Source of the DNA: Saccharum officinarum
Lineage: Eukaryota > Streptophyta > Magnoliopsida > Poales > Poaceae
NCBI GenBank assembly: GCA_020631735.1
Contig: CM036160.1
Span: 7,966,746-8,030,745, forward strand
Direction of reading: 5' to 3'
DNA length: 64,000 bases
Part shown: positions 23,034 to 33,042 of the stretch, one piece after another
Layout: every line of letters starts with the position of its first letter
Numbering within the stretch: position 1 is the first letter of the stretch
Translations under genes and position numbers: made by a program
Notes under the pieces: model-generated
The model's database searches: none
Told to the model about the DNA's origin: nothing
What the model saw: only the letters and a program-made list of their open reading frames with translations

Positions 23034-23133
23034 NNNNNNNNNNNNNNNNNNNNNNNNNNNNNNNNNNNNNNNNNNNNNNNNNNNNNNNNNNNNNNNNNNN
23101 NNNNNNNNNNNNNNNNNNNNNNNNNNNNNNNNN
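23034..23133. other. Assembly gap (100 N)
   Basis: Exactly 100 N, the conventional size for a gap of unknown length. The Maximus-type element stops here. Neither its 3' LTR nor the distal half of the Tat element appears downstream. Confidence 0.99.
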
Positions 23134-24000
23134 GCTAACTAAAGCTTACTTATATTATTGGTTTTCCACTAACGGAGTTCATAGTTATTATATAATTTAA
23201 TGACTAAGTTTTAATTAATACACAGTTGTGAAAGATAACAACCAAAAAAAGCATAGTAGCTCTTGATGACAAAAACAAAAGAAGACATACATTATTCGAC
23301 AAATATCCATAAAGTCCCATATCTAGTAGTTGACCAAACCCCAAAAATAAAACGTAGCAGTCCATCAGGAAAGCATATATATCATCAGGATCGAGTCACT
23401 GTCTCCCTGGGTCCCAAGCGAAAACCGACAGCAGGGACGGCGGCGGTCAACGGCAACCATCATCAATCCTTACGAAGCCAAGCAGTAAGCACGCCATCGA
23501 CGCTATCTCCTGCATGTCTATCTGCTCCTATACTCTATACTGCAGCGCTGGAGAAAGAGAAGGTCCGGGGCCCTTCTTTCACGGTCAGTGAAATATACAA
23601 AAACTACAGAACGATATGATCTACGTCGATGCAAAAGGGACCTCGCAACAACCAGTCATGCATGTCCGAGCTTCGAAAGCGATATGCTGCTGCATCTGTA
23701 CTAGCGTCTCTTGTAGGTATCATTCGCGGTATAGTTGTGAAACTTCTGTATAGCTACGTGTGTATGTGACTGCGTCTAGTCTAGGCTAATCTTGTGAAAA
23801 CTACCGATGCAGCAAGAATATTCCCTCCGCGATCTTAGGATTATATTATGTATGTTGAAAGCATACCGGTTAATCCTCACACGTGACACGGAAAAAAAAT
23901 GGATATATCGTAAAGTGTTAGAAAAAAGCAGAGACATCTAGCTATAAATTCAGTAAACTATTAATTAGATCTATTTTGTTTTGTCGGGAAAAATATCTAG
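23134..24000. other. Unassigned low-copy sequence after gap
   Basis: No gene, LTR or TIR is recognised. The open frame at 23263-23619 has no recognisable motif. Confidence 0.4.
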
Positions 24001-25200
24001 CTCCAAGAAATAGCTTAAAAATAATAACCTCTCAAGTCTAAAAATATATTTAGAGGCGTCTCCCTTTTAATATAGAGAAACCTCTGTTAAGAGCAGCCAA
24101 TAAAAATGGATTCTGAGTTAGCACGTATTTACAAATCGATTTTTGGGGGCGGTTGAAAAAATCTAGCCGCCTGAGACAAATATCATTTCCAGAGACAGTA
24201 GGTTTTCTAACCGTCTCTAAAGATGGAGGCGTTTCTATTGGCTGTTGGTAATTGCACTTGTTTCTAGGAATGAATTTTTAGAGGCGGTTGGCAATTTGGC
24301 CAACCTCTAAAATAGGTGTAACACAGTAAAATCACAATTTTATTTTCCAAATCAAGTCAGATTAAGAAAAATTTTAAATCAATGCTATAGAACTCGAGGT
24401 GATTCACAACTTTGCAGTTGACTATGTTTTCATTTGAAATCATTTGAGGCCTAGAAATCATGTTTTGAGCTTCAGATTTTGAAATTCATTTTTTATGAAT
24501 TTTTCAAATGACCTTAAATGGAGAAATGACGTAAACTAAAGTTATAATATTCGAAGAGATCTTGCAACTTTGTAGTTGACTAATTTTTCATTTGAAATAA
24601 TTTAGGTCATTGAAATTATATTTTAAGTTTTTAGATTTTGAAATTCAATCTTTTTAATTTTTCAAACGACCAGTCCTAAACCAAATAGTAATGCTTGAGG
24701 AAATCTAAAAGAGAAATAAACATGAAATGGTTTCATTATATCTAAGAAATTGTCTTTCCTTTTTGTCCTTTTAATCAAGTTGTGTTTGCAATGAATTGAA
24801 AGTTTGTGGTTTGATAACCATGTCAATCCCCATCTCTAGTAACTTTACAAATTATTTGAAAACTTTTTTGAACTAGCAAAAATAGAATAATTTGTAAATT
24901 TTCAAACGAGTTTGAAATAACTTATGATGTCATAATAGTATACATTCCAAATGTGTATACCAAAAAAGCTTGCAAACAATTCATAAGTTGCATTCAACTT
25001 AATTAAAAACATATAAAAAAGAAAATTTCTAGAGATTTTCATAGGAAGTTCATGTAAGATCCATCTATGAAAATGTGTTTCCACGAGTGGTTCAAAGTTA
25101 CAGAACACTTCAACCAACTAAAAAGGTGGCCAAAAAGTTAATTCATCTGTGGAAAGGTAGAGGCCGGGGTGTTGTCTAGGAAGGTGGTTCTGTAGTAGTG
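24001..25200. mobile_element. CACTA (En/Spm) transposon, right-hand part
   Basis: The right terminus reads GGTGGTTCTGTAGTAGTG (ending 25200), the reverse complement of a CACTACTACAGAACC CACTA end. Subterminal words 'AGAGGCGGTTGG', 'AACCGTCTCTAAAGATGGAGGCG' and 'GGGGCGGTTGAAAAAATCTAGCCGCC' (24010-24310) are typical of CACTA subterminal arrays. Direct repeats of 'AACTTTGCAGTTGACTA.TTTTCATTTGAAAT' occur at about 24411 and 24570. No left terminus or transposase was found; the left end may lie in the gap. Confidence 0.6.
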
Positions 25201-26131
25201 GACTATTTTTTGTCCATTGTATTTACTGAGAGTTCTATCTAGAATATAAAATCTAGATTCTTGAGAAAAATCAAAGAGATATCACTAGCACTACGATTTC
25301 AAAGTGACATGTGCAGGAAACACTCTTTTTTTTATATCGCGGTACATGAGATCAAAACTTGTAAACCAAAATGTAGATTAATGAAATCGTGACAAATGGT
25401 CTACAATATGTTACAGGTACATAGCTCAAGCTATACGTTTTCAACTAAATACATGTTCAACACAAAGATATGAGACTGAATGGGGATGGGAAATCCTATA
25501 GCAGTGTAAAATGCTACAAAGATTTTTATATACGACAATTGTGTTAGAAAATGAAAGAGATAATAATTTTCCATTATTTGTAGGTCTTAAATTTATCTAC
25601 AAACTTTATATGTTTCTTTTAAAATTCCTACGCATGTAGGAGCACAGATTGGTAAACTAGTGCTTGATTTGATTCAAAAGGTTATTATTCTAAATTTTTT
25701 CTTATGATAAACATTTCTATTTTTGACCATCAATATCTAGAAATCCATATAGTTTTACATTATAAGATTTATGCTTTTCGGATCACGATAAGAAACCATT
25801 CATAACACATAATTCATATATGAGTTTCTAAGAAATGGTGGTTAAAGATAAAAATGGTTGATTTAATTAGAATACAGCTAGAATGTCAGCTTTTTTTTAC
25901 CAGGAATTGACGGACTGGTGCTAGTCAAATCGATCGCGCTTGCGTGCACTTTTCTCTTCTAAAAAGCGTAACACAATTCGCGATATATTTACTCGCTGCT
26001 CACAGATGAGACTGACCGGGTGCAGAAAGTCCCAAGACCATGTCAATTGGTAAATTGTCAAATCTTGTAACAACCATGCTTGTTGGTCGTACTTCATAAA
26101 AAGAAACGTGCTTGTTGCGCATATTATTACT
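25201..26131. other. AT-rich intergenic sequence
   Basis: I recognise no gene, RNA or element terminus here. Confidence 0.5.
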
Positions 26132-27248
26132 ATCTTTTTTTCTCGAATACGCAAGAGCATTGCGTATCATTATATTGAGAAGGTAGAAGTTTAAATTACA
26201 AGAGTTTGGCCTGAGGCCCGGGGATGGGAACTGTGGCTACATGGCTAATTATACAACTTTGAAAACCCGGTGGGCAGCGAACTACCCTCCCGACGCTAGG
26301 CCTCCTAGCTTTTTAGCTCCTGCTCTGACCCACTGCTCGGCCTCGGCTCTGATGATGATCAGGAGCTCCTGCACCGTTGCCTTGGCATCCCTGAAGCAGT
26401 GCGCATTCCGTTCCTTCCAAATCTGCCAGGAGACGGGAGCAAAGAGGGAATCGGCGCCCTTCCTGTTGTTCCCCTGCCAGCATGCTCTTAGTCGCCGCCA
26501 CCAAACAATGACCGAGCGCTCTGCCGGAAGTAGTTGCTGGCCCAGCGCAGAGGAGATGTGGAACCAGACCTCCCGGGTGAACGGGCAGCAGGTTAGAATG
26601 TGGTCGATTGATTCTGGAACTTGATCGCAGAGGAAGCACTCGACTTGCGCATGAAGCCCGTGTCTTGCTCTTAGGTCGTTCGTCCAGTGTCGCTTTCGGA
26701 ACGCCAGCCATAGGAAGATCTTGACCTGGAGCGGTGCCCATGTCTTCTAGATCAGCGAGTGTCCGCGGAATGGGATTGAACCGGTGTGCAGCCTGGTGTA
26801 TACCTATTTGGCGGAGTACTCGCCATCAGGTGTCCACCGCCACACTGTTCAGTCGGGCTGATCGTTGAGGTTGAAGTTTTCAGTGGCAGCCTAGAGATCC
26901 AAGTACTTCGTGACGTCCGTGGTGGTGAGTCCTCCAGAGATTGAGCGAGCCCACAGCCAGTTGTGGAAGCCTTGTTGGACGGTTTGGCGGGCTTTGATTC
27001 TCCTGGGAACCAACCGAGCGAGGTTTCGAGCAATGTCTGGCACTCTGACCCCCCTGTAACCAGCGATCCTCCCAGAACAGAGCACTCCTGCCATCGCCGA
27101 CCACAGTGTAGGTGGATGCCTAGAAGAAAGCTTGCACCTGGGGATCGGCTTTGATTGGTAGCTCGCTCCACGCGCGGTTGCCGTCAGTCTTCTTTAGCAA
27201 AAGCCACCTTGTTTCAAGAGCAAAGCCAGCAAGCTTGAGGTTAGTGAT
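26132..27248 (-). pseudogene. LINE (non-LTR retrotransposon), 3' part: C-terminal zf-RVT region and tail
   Basis: Minus-strand frames contain 'MVGDGRSALFWEDRWLQGG', 'RRIKARQTVQ', 'WARSISGGLTTTDVTKYLDL', 'KIFLWLAFRKRHWTNDLR'-like and 'CFLCDQVPESIDHILT'-like stretches, the zf-RVT landmarks C-terminal to plant LINE reverse transcriptases. The minus-strand 3' end reads '...TTCTCAATATAATGATACGCAATGC..TTGCGTATTCGAGAAAAAAA', a tail typical of grass LINEs. It is frameshifted throughout. It is the downstream half of the LINE at 33043-35220; the copia element 27249-33042 lies between. Confidence 0.8.
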
Positions 27249-27687
27249 TATTAGAATAGATCTCAACCGAATTGGCCCAACGGCCAACTCGGACCCTTTG
27301 ACCGCGTCCTGATCGGGGATGCTTAACCGACTCCTAGTCGGTGGGCCCCTGTCGCGCAGCCCTATAAAGAGGAGGTGGGGGCTAGGGGCACACAACACGA
27401 GGTTCACCGCCACAGCAGCTGCCCCACCTCCTTTCCTAGACCGATCGAGAGGAGGGGCTGTAGGCGACGGGAAGTCCATCGTCGCCGCTGCATCGACCCC
27501 GACGTCCGCGCCACCATCGCCTCTCCTTCATCGACGCCAGCAGCTCCACCAAGCCCGATGGTCCGTCTTCCCCTTCTTCCCTCTCTCCCTCTCCGGATCT
27601 CTCTGTTGGATATGTATCCATGTCGATTATCCCAAATGTAAAGAGAACTCCCTGCTAGATCTACCCTAGATGATCCAAAGTACAACA
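27249..27687 (+). repeat. 5' LTR of nested copia element
   Basis: It starts TATTAGAATAG (the 3' LTR has TGTTAGAATAG, so the terminal TG has mutated to TA) and ends AAAGTACAACA. A CCTATAAAGAGG promoter box lies near 27360. The open frame 27319-27669 is LTR sequence, repeated at 32674-33024. Confidence 0.92.
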
Positions 27688-27688
27688 T

Positions 27689-27700
27689 TGGTATCGGAGC
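27689..27700 (+). promoter_or_regulatory. Primer-binding site (initiator tRNA-Met type)
   Basis: TGGTATCGGAGC lies 1 bp after the LTR and differs from TGGTATCAGAGC at one base. Confidence 0.8.
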
Positions 27701-28734
27701 TAAGGTTAACAGTCATATTAGTGGTAGATCTGGTTTTTTGGTAGAAAAGGAGGAGGGGATTCGGTTTTGACATGGTCAAACCCTAACCCTAAAGGAAAAC
27801 AGAAAGGGGATTCGGATTCATTTTTGGATTACCCTAAAGAACCCTAACCCTAATTGAAAGAAAAGGCACAGTGGCCTACCTGGGGCTCACCTGCTAACCA
27901 CCGCACGACGGCGATTTGCCGTTGAGCGGGAAGAAGACCCGCCGTCGTGCGGGCAGATCGAGGAGCCACCACCGCGCCCGCGCGGTAGAGCCGCCGTAGA
28001 GCGGAGGAGCCACCACCGCGTGCGCGCGGCTCGAGGCTCAGGGCACCGTCGTGACACCGTTCGATGACGGCGCGCTCTCCCTCGTGGGGAATGCGCACGC
28101 TGACGAAGGGCACCGCGGCGGCGCCAGATCTTCCTTCCCTCCTCCGGTCGTCATGGCTGGCAACTGCTGCTGCACGGTGCGGCTAAGAGAGTGAGGGGGA
28201 GGGAGCACAGAAAGGAAATAGCAAGGGGAGCTTGGCCGGATCTGATCAGGAGGCGGAGCCACCCTTCACCGACGCCGACGGCCGTGGTGGCCGCCGCATT
28301 AGACGTCTTCGGTGTCGGTGAGGAAAGGAGGCAGGGTGAAAATGAAGCTAGGGTTACAGTGGGAGCCGGCCGCGGCAGTCTTTTGTTCCACCGAGAAGCA
28401 CGGACGGACGTCGGATCGGATCGACGGCTGGGAGACTACCGGGCCGAATGAAGCCCAGGCGGAGAAGAGAAAACCCGGCCCAGGCCCAGGTTGTGGCCTG
28501 GGCGCGGGGAGTGTCGCGCATAATGGGCGCTAGCAGGCCACTGGGCCGCACAGGCGGTGCTACGGGCCGCTCTCGGCTGCAGAAGAGCGCGAGCGCGCTC
28601 AGGGATGGCCGCCAGAGTTTCAGTGCTGGGCCGTGGGCATCACAGCGCTGGCTAGGGCCAAAATGAAAGAAAGAAAAGTTTAAGTTTTTCATTTTCCAGT
28701 AGCATTTTTGTCTGTATATTTAATCTAGTTTTTA

Positions 28735-29810
28735 TCTCTAAAATCTTTGCACCAACGTGTTTAAACTTTTAGAGAGCAGATAAATACTCAAAAATGCTTC
28801 TGGAAAGATAGACTACTTTTTACATGTTTCCATTGCAAAGCCGCAAAGTTAAAGTTTATTGTCTTCTCATTAAATCCGAACCAACGGGAGGATTTAATTT
28901 GAAGAGCAGTTATAGTCATTCAGTAAATAATGAAAAGTTTATTCTCTAATTAAAATTAGAGGAATAGTCGATTTATGGTTAAGATAAATTATAATATTGT
29001 TATTTTCTGACCAACGTTGATGATAACAATATTATAAGTTTATTTAAGAGTTTAAGTTTAAAGAAAATTATGATGTTGTTATTTTCTGACCAACGTTGAT
29101 GATAACAATATTATAATTCTACGAGTTTTATGTTTGAATTTTAAATCTCTGATAAATTTTGCATCAAAGTGACCAATTTTCAGAGAATGGATAAGAAACA
29201 AGACATGCTCCAGATCGAGCAAAATGTAATGTATTTTTATGTTTCCGCTGCAATAGTGATGATGATCTTCAAAATTAAATTCGAACCAACGGGAGAATTT
29301 AATTTTGAAGAGAGTTATAAGATAATAGAGTTTTCATATGTTAATTTCATTTCTGCCCAACGGTGATGTGGAATTAATGTAGAAGAATATTGTTTTATTC
29401 TATTTCTGCCCAACGGTGATATAGAATAGAACATAAAGTTTTAAAAGTTTAATGAGCATTATTGTTGATTATTGATTAATGTTTTCAAATAAAGAACTTC
29501 ATGCCTTTATTCTTGAAGGGTGAAAAGGAAATGAGCTGGGTACTTGTGACTCAGAAGATGAAAAGTGCAATTTTTGCAGAAAGAAGACCATTGTGTAAGG
29601 GACTACGGTCTCTTTAAAGAATGGCTTCAAAAGAAAAGAATTCTCGGATATTGATCCAAGCAAAGAAACATTACAATAAGAGCTTAGTTTAGGAGATGCC
29701 TTTTATGTACTCTTTATAATAATAATTAGTTTTTAGTTTTTATCATCATGATTTGAAATTTAATAAGTAACATGCATGTTTAATTTGGCCAACGTCGGAT
29801 TAAGCATGTG
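28735..29810. repeat. Array of hairpins with conserved CCAACG loop core
   Basis: At least seven stem-loops share a loop core while their stems are unrelated. Stems: 28735-28743/28767-28775 (9 bp); 28869-28877/28890-28898 (9); 28989-29003/29023-29037 (15); about 29068-29083/29103-29118 (16, with two G-U); 29267-29282/29295-29310 (16 perfect); 29341-29349/29369-29377 (9, one G-U); 29393-29403/29421-29431 (11); 29775-29784/29799-29808 (10). Loops: GAACCAACGGGA twice, TTTCTGACCAACGTTGATG twice, TTTCTGCCCAACGGTGAT(G/A) twice, TTGGCCAACGTCGG once. I know of no named element with this design. Confidence 0.75.
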
Positions 29811-29895
29811 TGTGAAAGAGTATTTGGATTTATTTCTAAATTTGATGATTGAATATGAGACAATATTGACATTTATGTCCCTTCAAGAAAATTAT

Positions 29896-30055
29896 CTCGC
29901 ATGGCGGGAAAAAAAAGTTTGTGATAGTACCCGCATGACGGGAAAAGTTTGAGAAAATACCCGCATGGCGGGGTGAAGTGGGCATAGTACTTATGTTAAT
30001 CAATCCTGCATGGTGGGAGAAATTTGACATAGTACTTATCCTGCACGGCAGGAGA
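29896..30055. repeat. Five mini-hairpins of CCCGC-ATG-GCGGG type
   Basis: Units CTCGCATGGCGGG, CCCGCATGACGGG, CCCGCATGGCGGG, CCTGCATGGTGGG and CCTGCACGGCAGG occur 26-60 bp apart. Each can form a 4-5-bp stem with a three-base loop (ATG or ACG). The last unit changes both partners of the third pair (C-G to T-A), and others use G-U pairs. The spacers share 'GATAGTAC/CATAGTACTTAT' and 'GAAAAGTTTG'. Confidence 0.7.
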
Positions 30056-31062
30056 AAGTTGTGATGACTCATATGCTTGACAGTGCTCTTCTATTGTGTC
30101 ATAGCAATTAAGCACTCAATGAGTTTAAGGAGAACAGAAAGTTACAGATGAACCTCGAGATAAGAATGACATGCAAGTGTGACTTGCGAAAGTATTAATG
30201 ATAAAAGACTGTTGAGTTTTTGAAGTGAAATGAGGAAAAAGTACTCCCTTACGAATTAAGAACTAATTTCATTTGCATGATGTAATCATGTGGGTGAAGT
30301 AAGTAATCAAAGTTTCCTCATTCACAAGAGTTCTGAATAGTTTTCGAAATTATGGTAGAAAAGTTCGTACCACATTTCGAGGGGGGAAAGGTGAGATCAA
30401 TTAAGAAAGACAATTAAGAAAAATACTTTCCCATAATTCAGACAATGCGATGCATACTAAAGTGATCTATAAAAGATGAATGTGATCGTCGGGGGAGTAA
30501 GACGGTCATAATATCGATACCCCTAAAGTAAAGAAATAGCTAAATTCATAGACTTTTTACAGTTCCGATATAAAGATAGCATAGTCGGTCAGTATTCATA
30601 CTGGACGCATTCAAAGTTATTAAGACGGTGCTAAACGCGCCATATGAGTTTTAGCAGATTAAACCCAAAATAAGAAAGTTTAAAGATGGGACAATCTGGG
30701 GGAGCATGGTACAAAGAGACCTAACTCCACAAGGAGGATGAATAATATAAACAAGGATCTTGTTACACAGGACCTTGTAAAATCAATTGTCTTTTGGTAA
30801 TAAAGATCAAGAAATGCTAGTAGCTAAGGCTCTAGAAAGTCTCAAAGAATAAGAAAATCAGATATTTCTGATGTCTATAAAGTCTATGTTAGTGAAATTC
30901 AAATGGAGGGTAATCCCACCTCATTTTGAAGAAGCCATGAGAGACGTTCACTCGTCCAAGTGGCAAGAAACAAAGAAAGATAAAATGAAATTGATGATAC
31001 CAATAATATTTTAGGATTCAGAATAAATTCCTAAGGAGCCAAAACAGTAGGCTATAATGGGT

Positions 31063-31150
31063 CTACAAGACAAAATGTGACTCCAAAGGGAATATGTAAA
31101 GAGGTACTACAAGACAAAATGTGACTCCAAAGGGAATATGTAAAGAGGTA
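31063..31150 (+). repeat. Perfect 44-bp tandem duplication
   Basis: The segment 31063-31106, starting CTACAAGACAAAATGTG, is repeated without mismatch at 31107-31150. The identity points to a recent replication slippage or template-switch event inside the young copia element. Confidence 0.9.
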
Positions 31151-31379
31151 GAGCGCGACTTGAATCAAAAGTTTTGCGCAAACCGAATGAATAGATTACA
31201 ATGAGTGCTAGTGGCACATTATGATCTGAGTTACATCAGATGAAAGTAAAGACAGTATTTCCCAAACGGAATTTGTATGAAAATGATTACGTGGCACAAC
31301 TTAAAGGTTTTGTCATGGAAAGAAAAGAACGTAAGGGATGCCACCTGTAGGAATCTCTTATGGACTAGAGTAAATCTCT

Positions 31380-32400
31380 AGACAATGGCATTTAAAGTTG
31401 AAGAGTCAATTGAAAATTTTGGGTTAAAGAGAATGAGAGGACAATTGCATTTGTACAAAGTTATAGAATGGGAAATTTATTTTCTAATCATGTATATGTG
31501 GATGACATCTTACTTGTTAGTAGCCTTACAAAGTTATAGAATGAGAAAAAAAAGCTCTTGTCCTCAAGGTTCAATAAGAAAGTTCTCGGTGAAATGTCTC
31601 TCGTTATAAGAATTGAAATTAACCGAGATAGAAGAAAAGGGTTATTAGAAATATCACATAGGCATGCTAAGAAAAGTTTCTAAAGAAATAAAGTACATAT
31701 GCGGGCAAACATACGCCTGTTCCTATGGTCAAGGGTAATATTTTAGGAACTTTAGTGTTCCAAAAGGCAATGTGAGATTGTTATAGATGGACGTCCTACA
31801 TGCTCTAGCTGTTGAAAGCTTAATGAGTACACAGATAAGTTATTACCCTGACATAGTTCATATATCCGGGTTATTTTGGCAAAAGTCCAGTCCAGATATA
31901 GATCACTGGAATGGAGTTAAGAATGTCGGCCTCATGCTAAGAAAGAAAGAACAAGTACTCTCAAGTAGTTGTGGGTACAAATGTTAAATTTTGGCGAGAT
32001 GTTTAGTGAAACCCACATAGTAGCTAACACTCGCAGTTGGAGTTTTATTGTGGAAAAGCTCCAAAGAAACAGTTTTAGTATCATCAGTGATGCAAAGTTA
32101 TAGTATAGCATGATATAAGGCTGCGGGACAGGCAAAATTATTAAGAAACTTGTACCCGGAATTGATAATGGTTGTCTACAGCAATAACCATTTAGTAGTT
32201 TGCTCCTAAGACAACGGGTCAAGTGTACTGCCAAACACATTGACATTAAAGTTATACGTTGTAAAGGAGAAAGTCCGGAATCATACTAAAAGATATTGAA
32301 CATATAAGTAACAAGAAAGTGCTTGTGGATCCGCTTACTAAAGGCTTACCACCCAGTGTGTTCAGAGAACACACAGTCGACATGGGTTTATGGTATAGCC
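31380..32400 (+). pseudogene. Decayed copia RT/RNase H remnant
   Basis: Fragments in different frames match copia pol. 'IMYVDDILLVS' near 31489-31525 is the RT catalytic box. 'LGEMSLVIRIEINRDRRKGLLEISHRHAKKSF' follows near 31585-31680 (cited in parts; it is broken by stops elsewhere). 'LVDPLTKGLPPSVFREHTV' near 32323-32380 is the end of RNase H. gag, integrase and most of RT are missing or unrecognisable. Confidence 0.75.
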
Positions 32401-32603
32401 TATGATTTCCGGACAATAAAGGGCCCAAAGTTAAAGAATCTGTTTCAGATCAGAGATGTGTATTGTAGCTGTTAAATCTATCGGCGACTGACCGTGACGA
32501 TGAGGCATGCTCTATACACTGATTTGTGATGGAACAAATAAAAGTGAAAGCAATTAAAGTCAAAGTTTAAAGTTAAATGATAAGTTGAGATCAAGGGGGA
32601 GAA

Positions 32604-33042
32604 TGTTAGAATAGATCTCAACCGAATTGGCCCAACGGCCAACTCGGACCCTTTGACCGCGTCCTGATCGGGGATGTTTAACCGACTCCTAGTCGGTGGG
32701 CCCCTGTCGCGCAGCCCTATAAAGAGGAGGTGGGGGCTAGGGGCACACAACACGAGGTTCACCGCCACAGCAGCTGCCCCACCTCCTTTCCTAGACCGAT
32801 CGAGAGGAGGGGCTGTAGGCGACGGGAAGTCCATCGTCGCCGCTGCATCGACCCCGACGTCCGCGCCACCATCGCCTCTCCTTCACCGACGCCAGCAGCT
32901 CCACCAAGCCCGATGGTCCGTCTTCCCCTTCTTCCCTCTCTCCCTCTCCGGATCTCTCTGTTGGACATGTATCCATGTCGATTATCCCAAACGTAAAGAG
33001 AACTCCCTGCTAGATCTACCCTAGATGATCCAAAGTACAACA
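32604..33042 (+). repeat. 3' LTR of nested copia element
   Basis: TGTTAGAATAG to AAAGTACAACA, 439 bp. It is preceded by the polypurine tract AAGGGGGAGAA (32593-32603) and followed by the TSD copy GTGAT. Confidence 0.92.

Larger units (their letters stand above)
27249..33042 (+). mobile_element. Complete young non-autonomous Ty1-copia element nested in a LINE
   Basis: Two 439-bp LTRs (27249-27687, 32604-33042) differ at about five positions, all transitions. They flank 4.9 kb of interior. The element is bounded by a perfect 5-bp duplication GTGAT (27244-27248, 33043-33047). The primer-binding site TGGTATCGGAGC and the polypurine tract AAGGGGGAGAA are present. No full gag or pol is encoded; only worn pol traces remain after 31380. 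Near-identical LTRs with a decayed interior point to mobilisation in trans. A GC-rich stretch follows the 5' LTR (27880-28660) and a hairpin-rich stretch follows that (28735-30055). Confidence 0.92.

Noticed and set aside
27319..27669. 116-codon frame repeated at 32674-33024
   Set aside because: Both copies lie within the two LTRs of the nested copia element; they are repeats, not duplicated genes.
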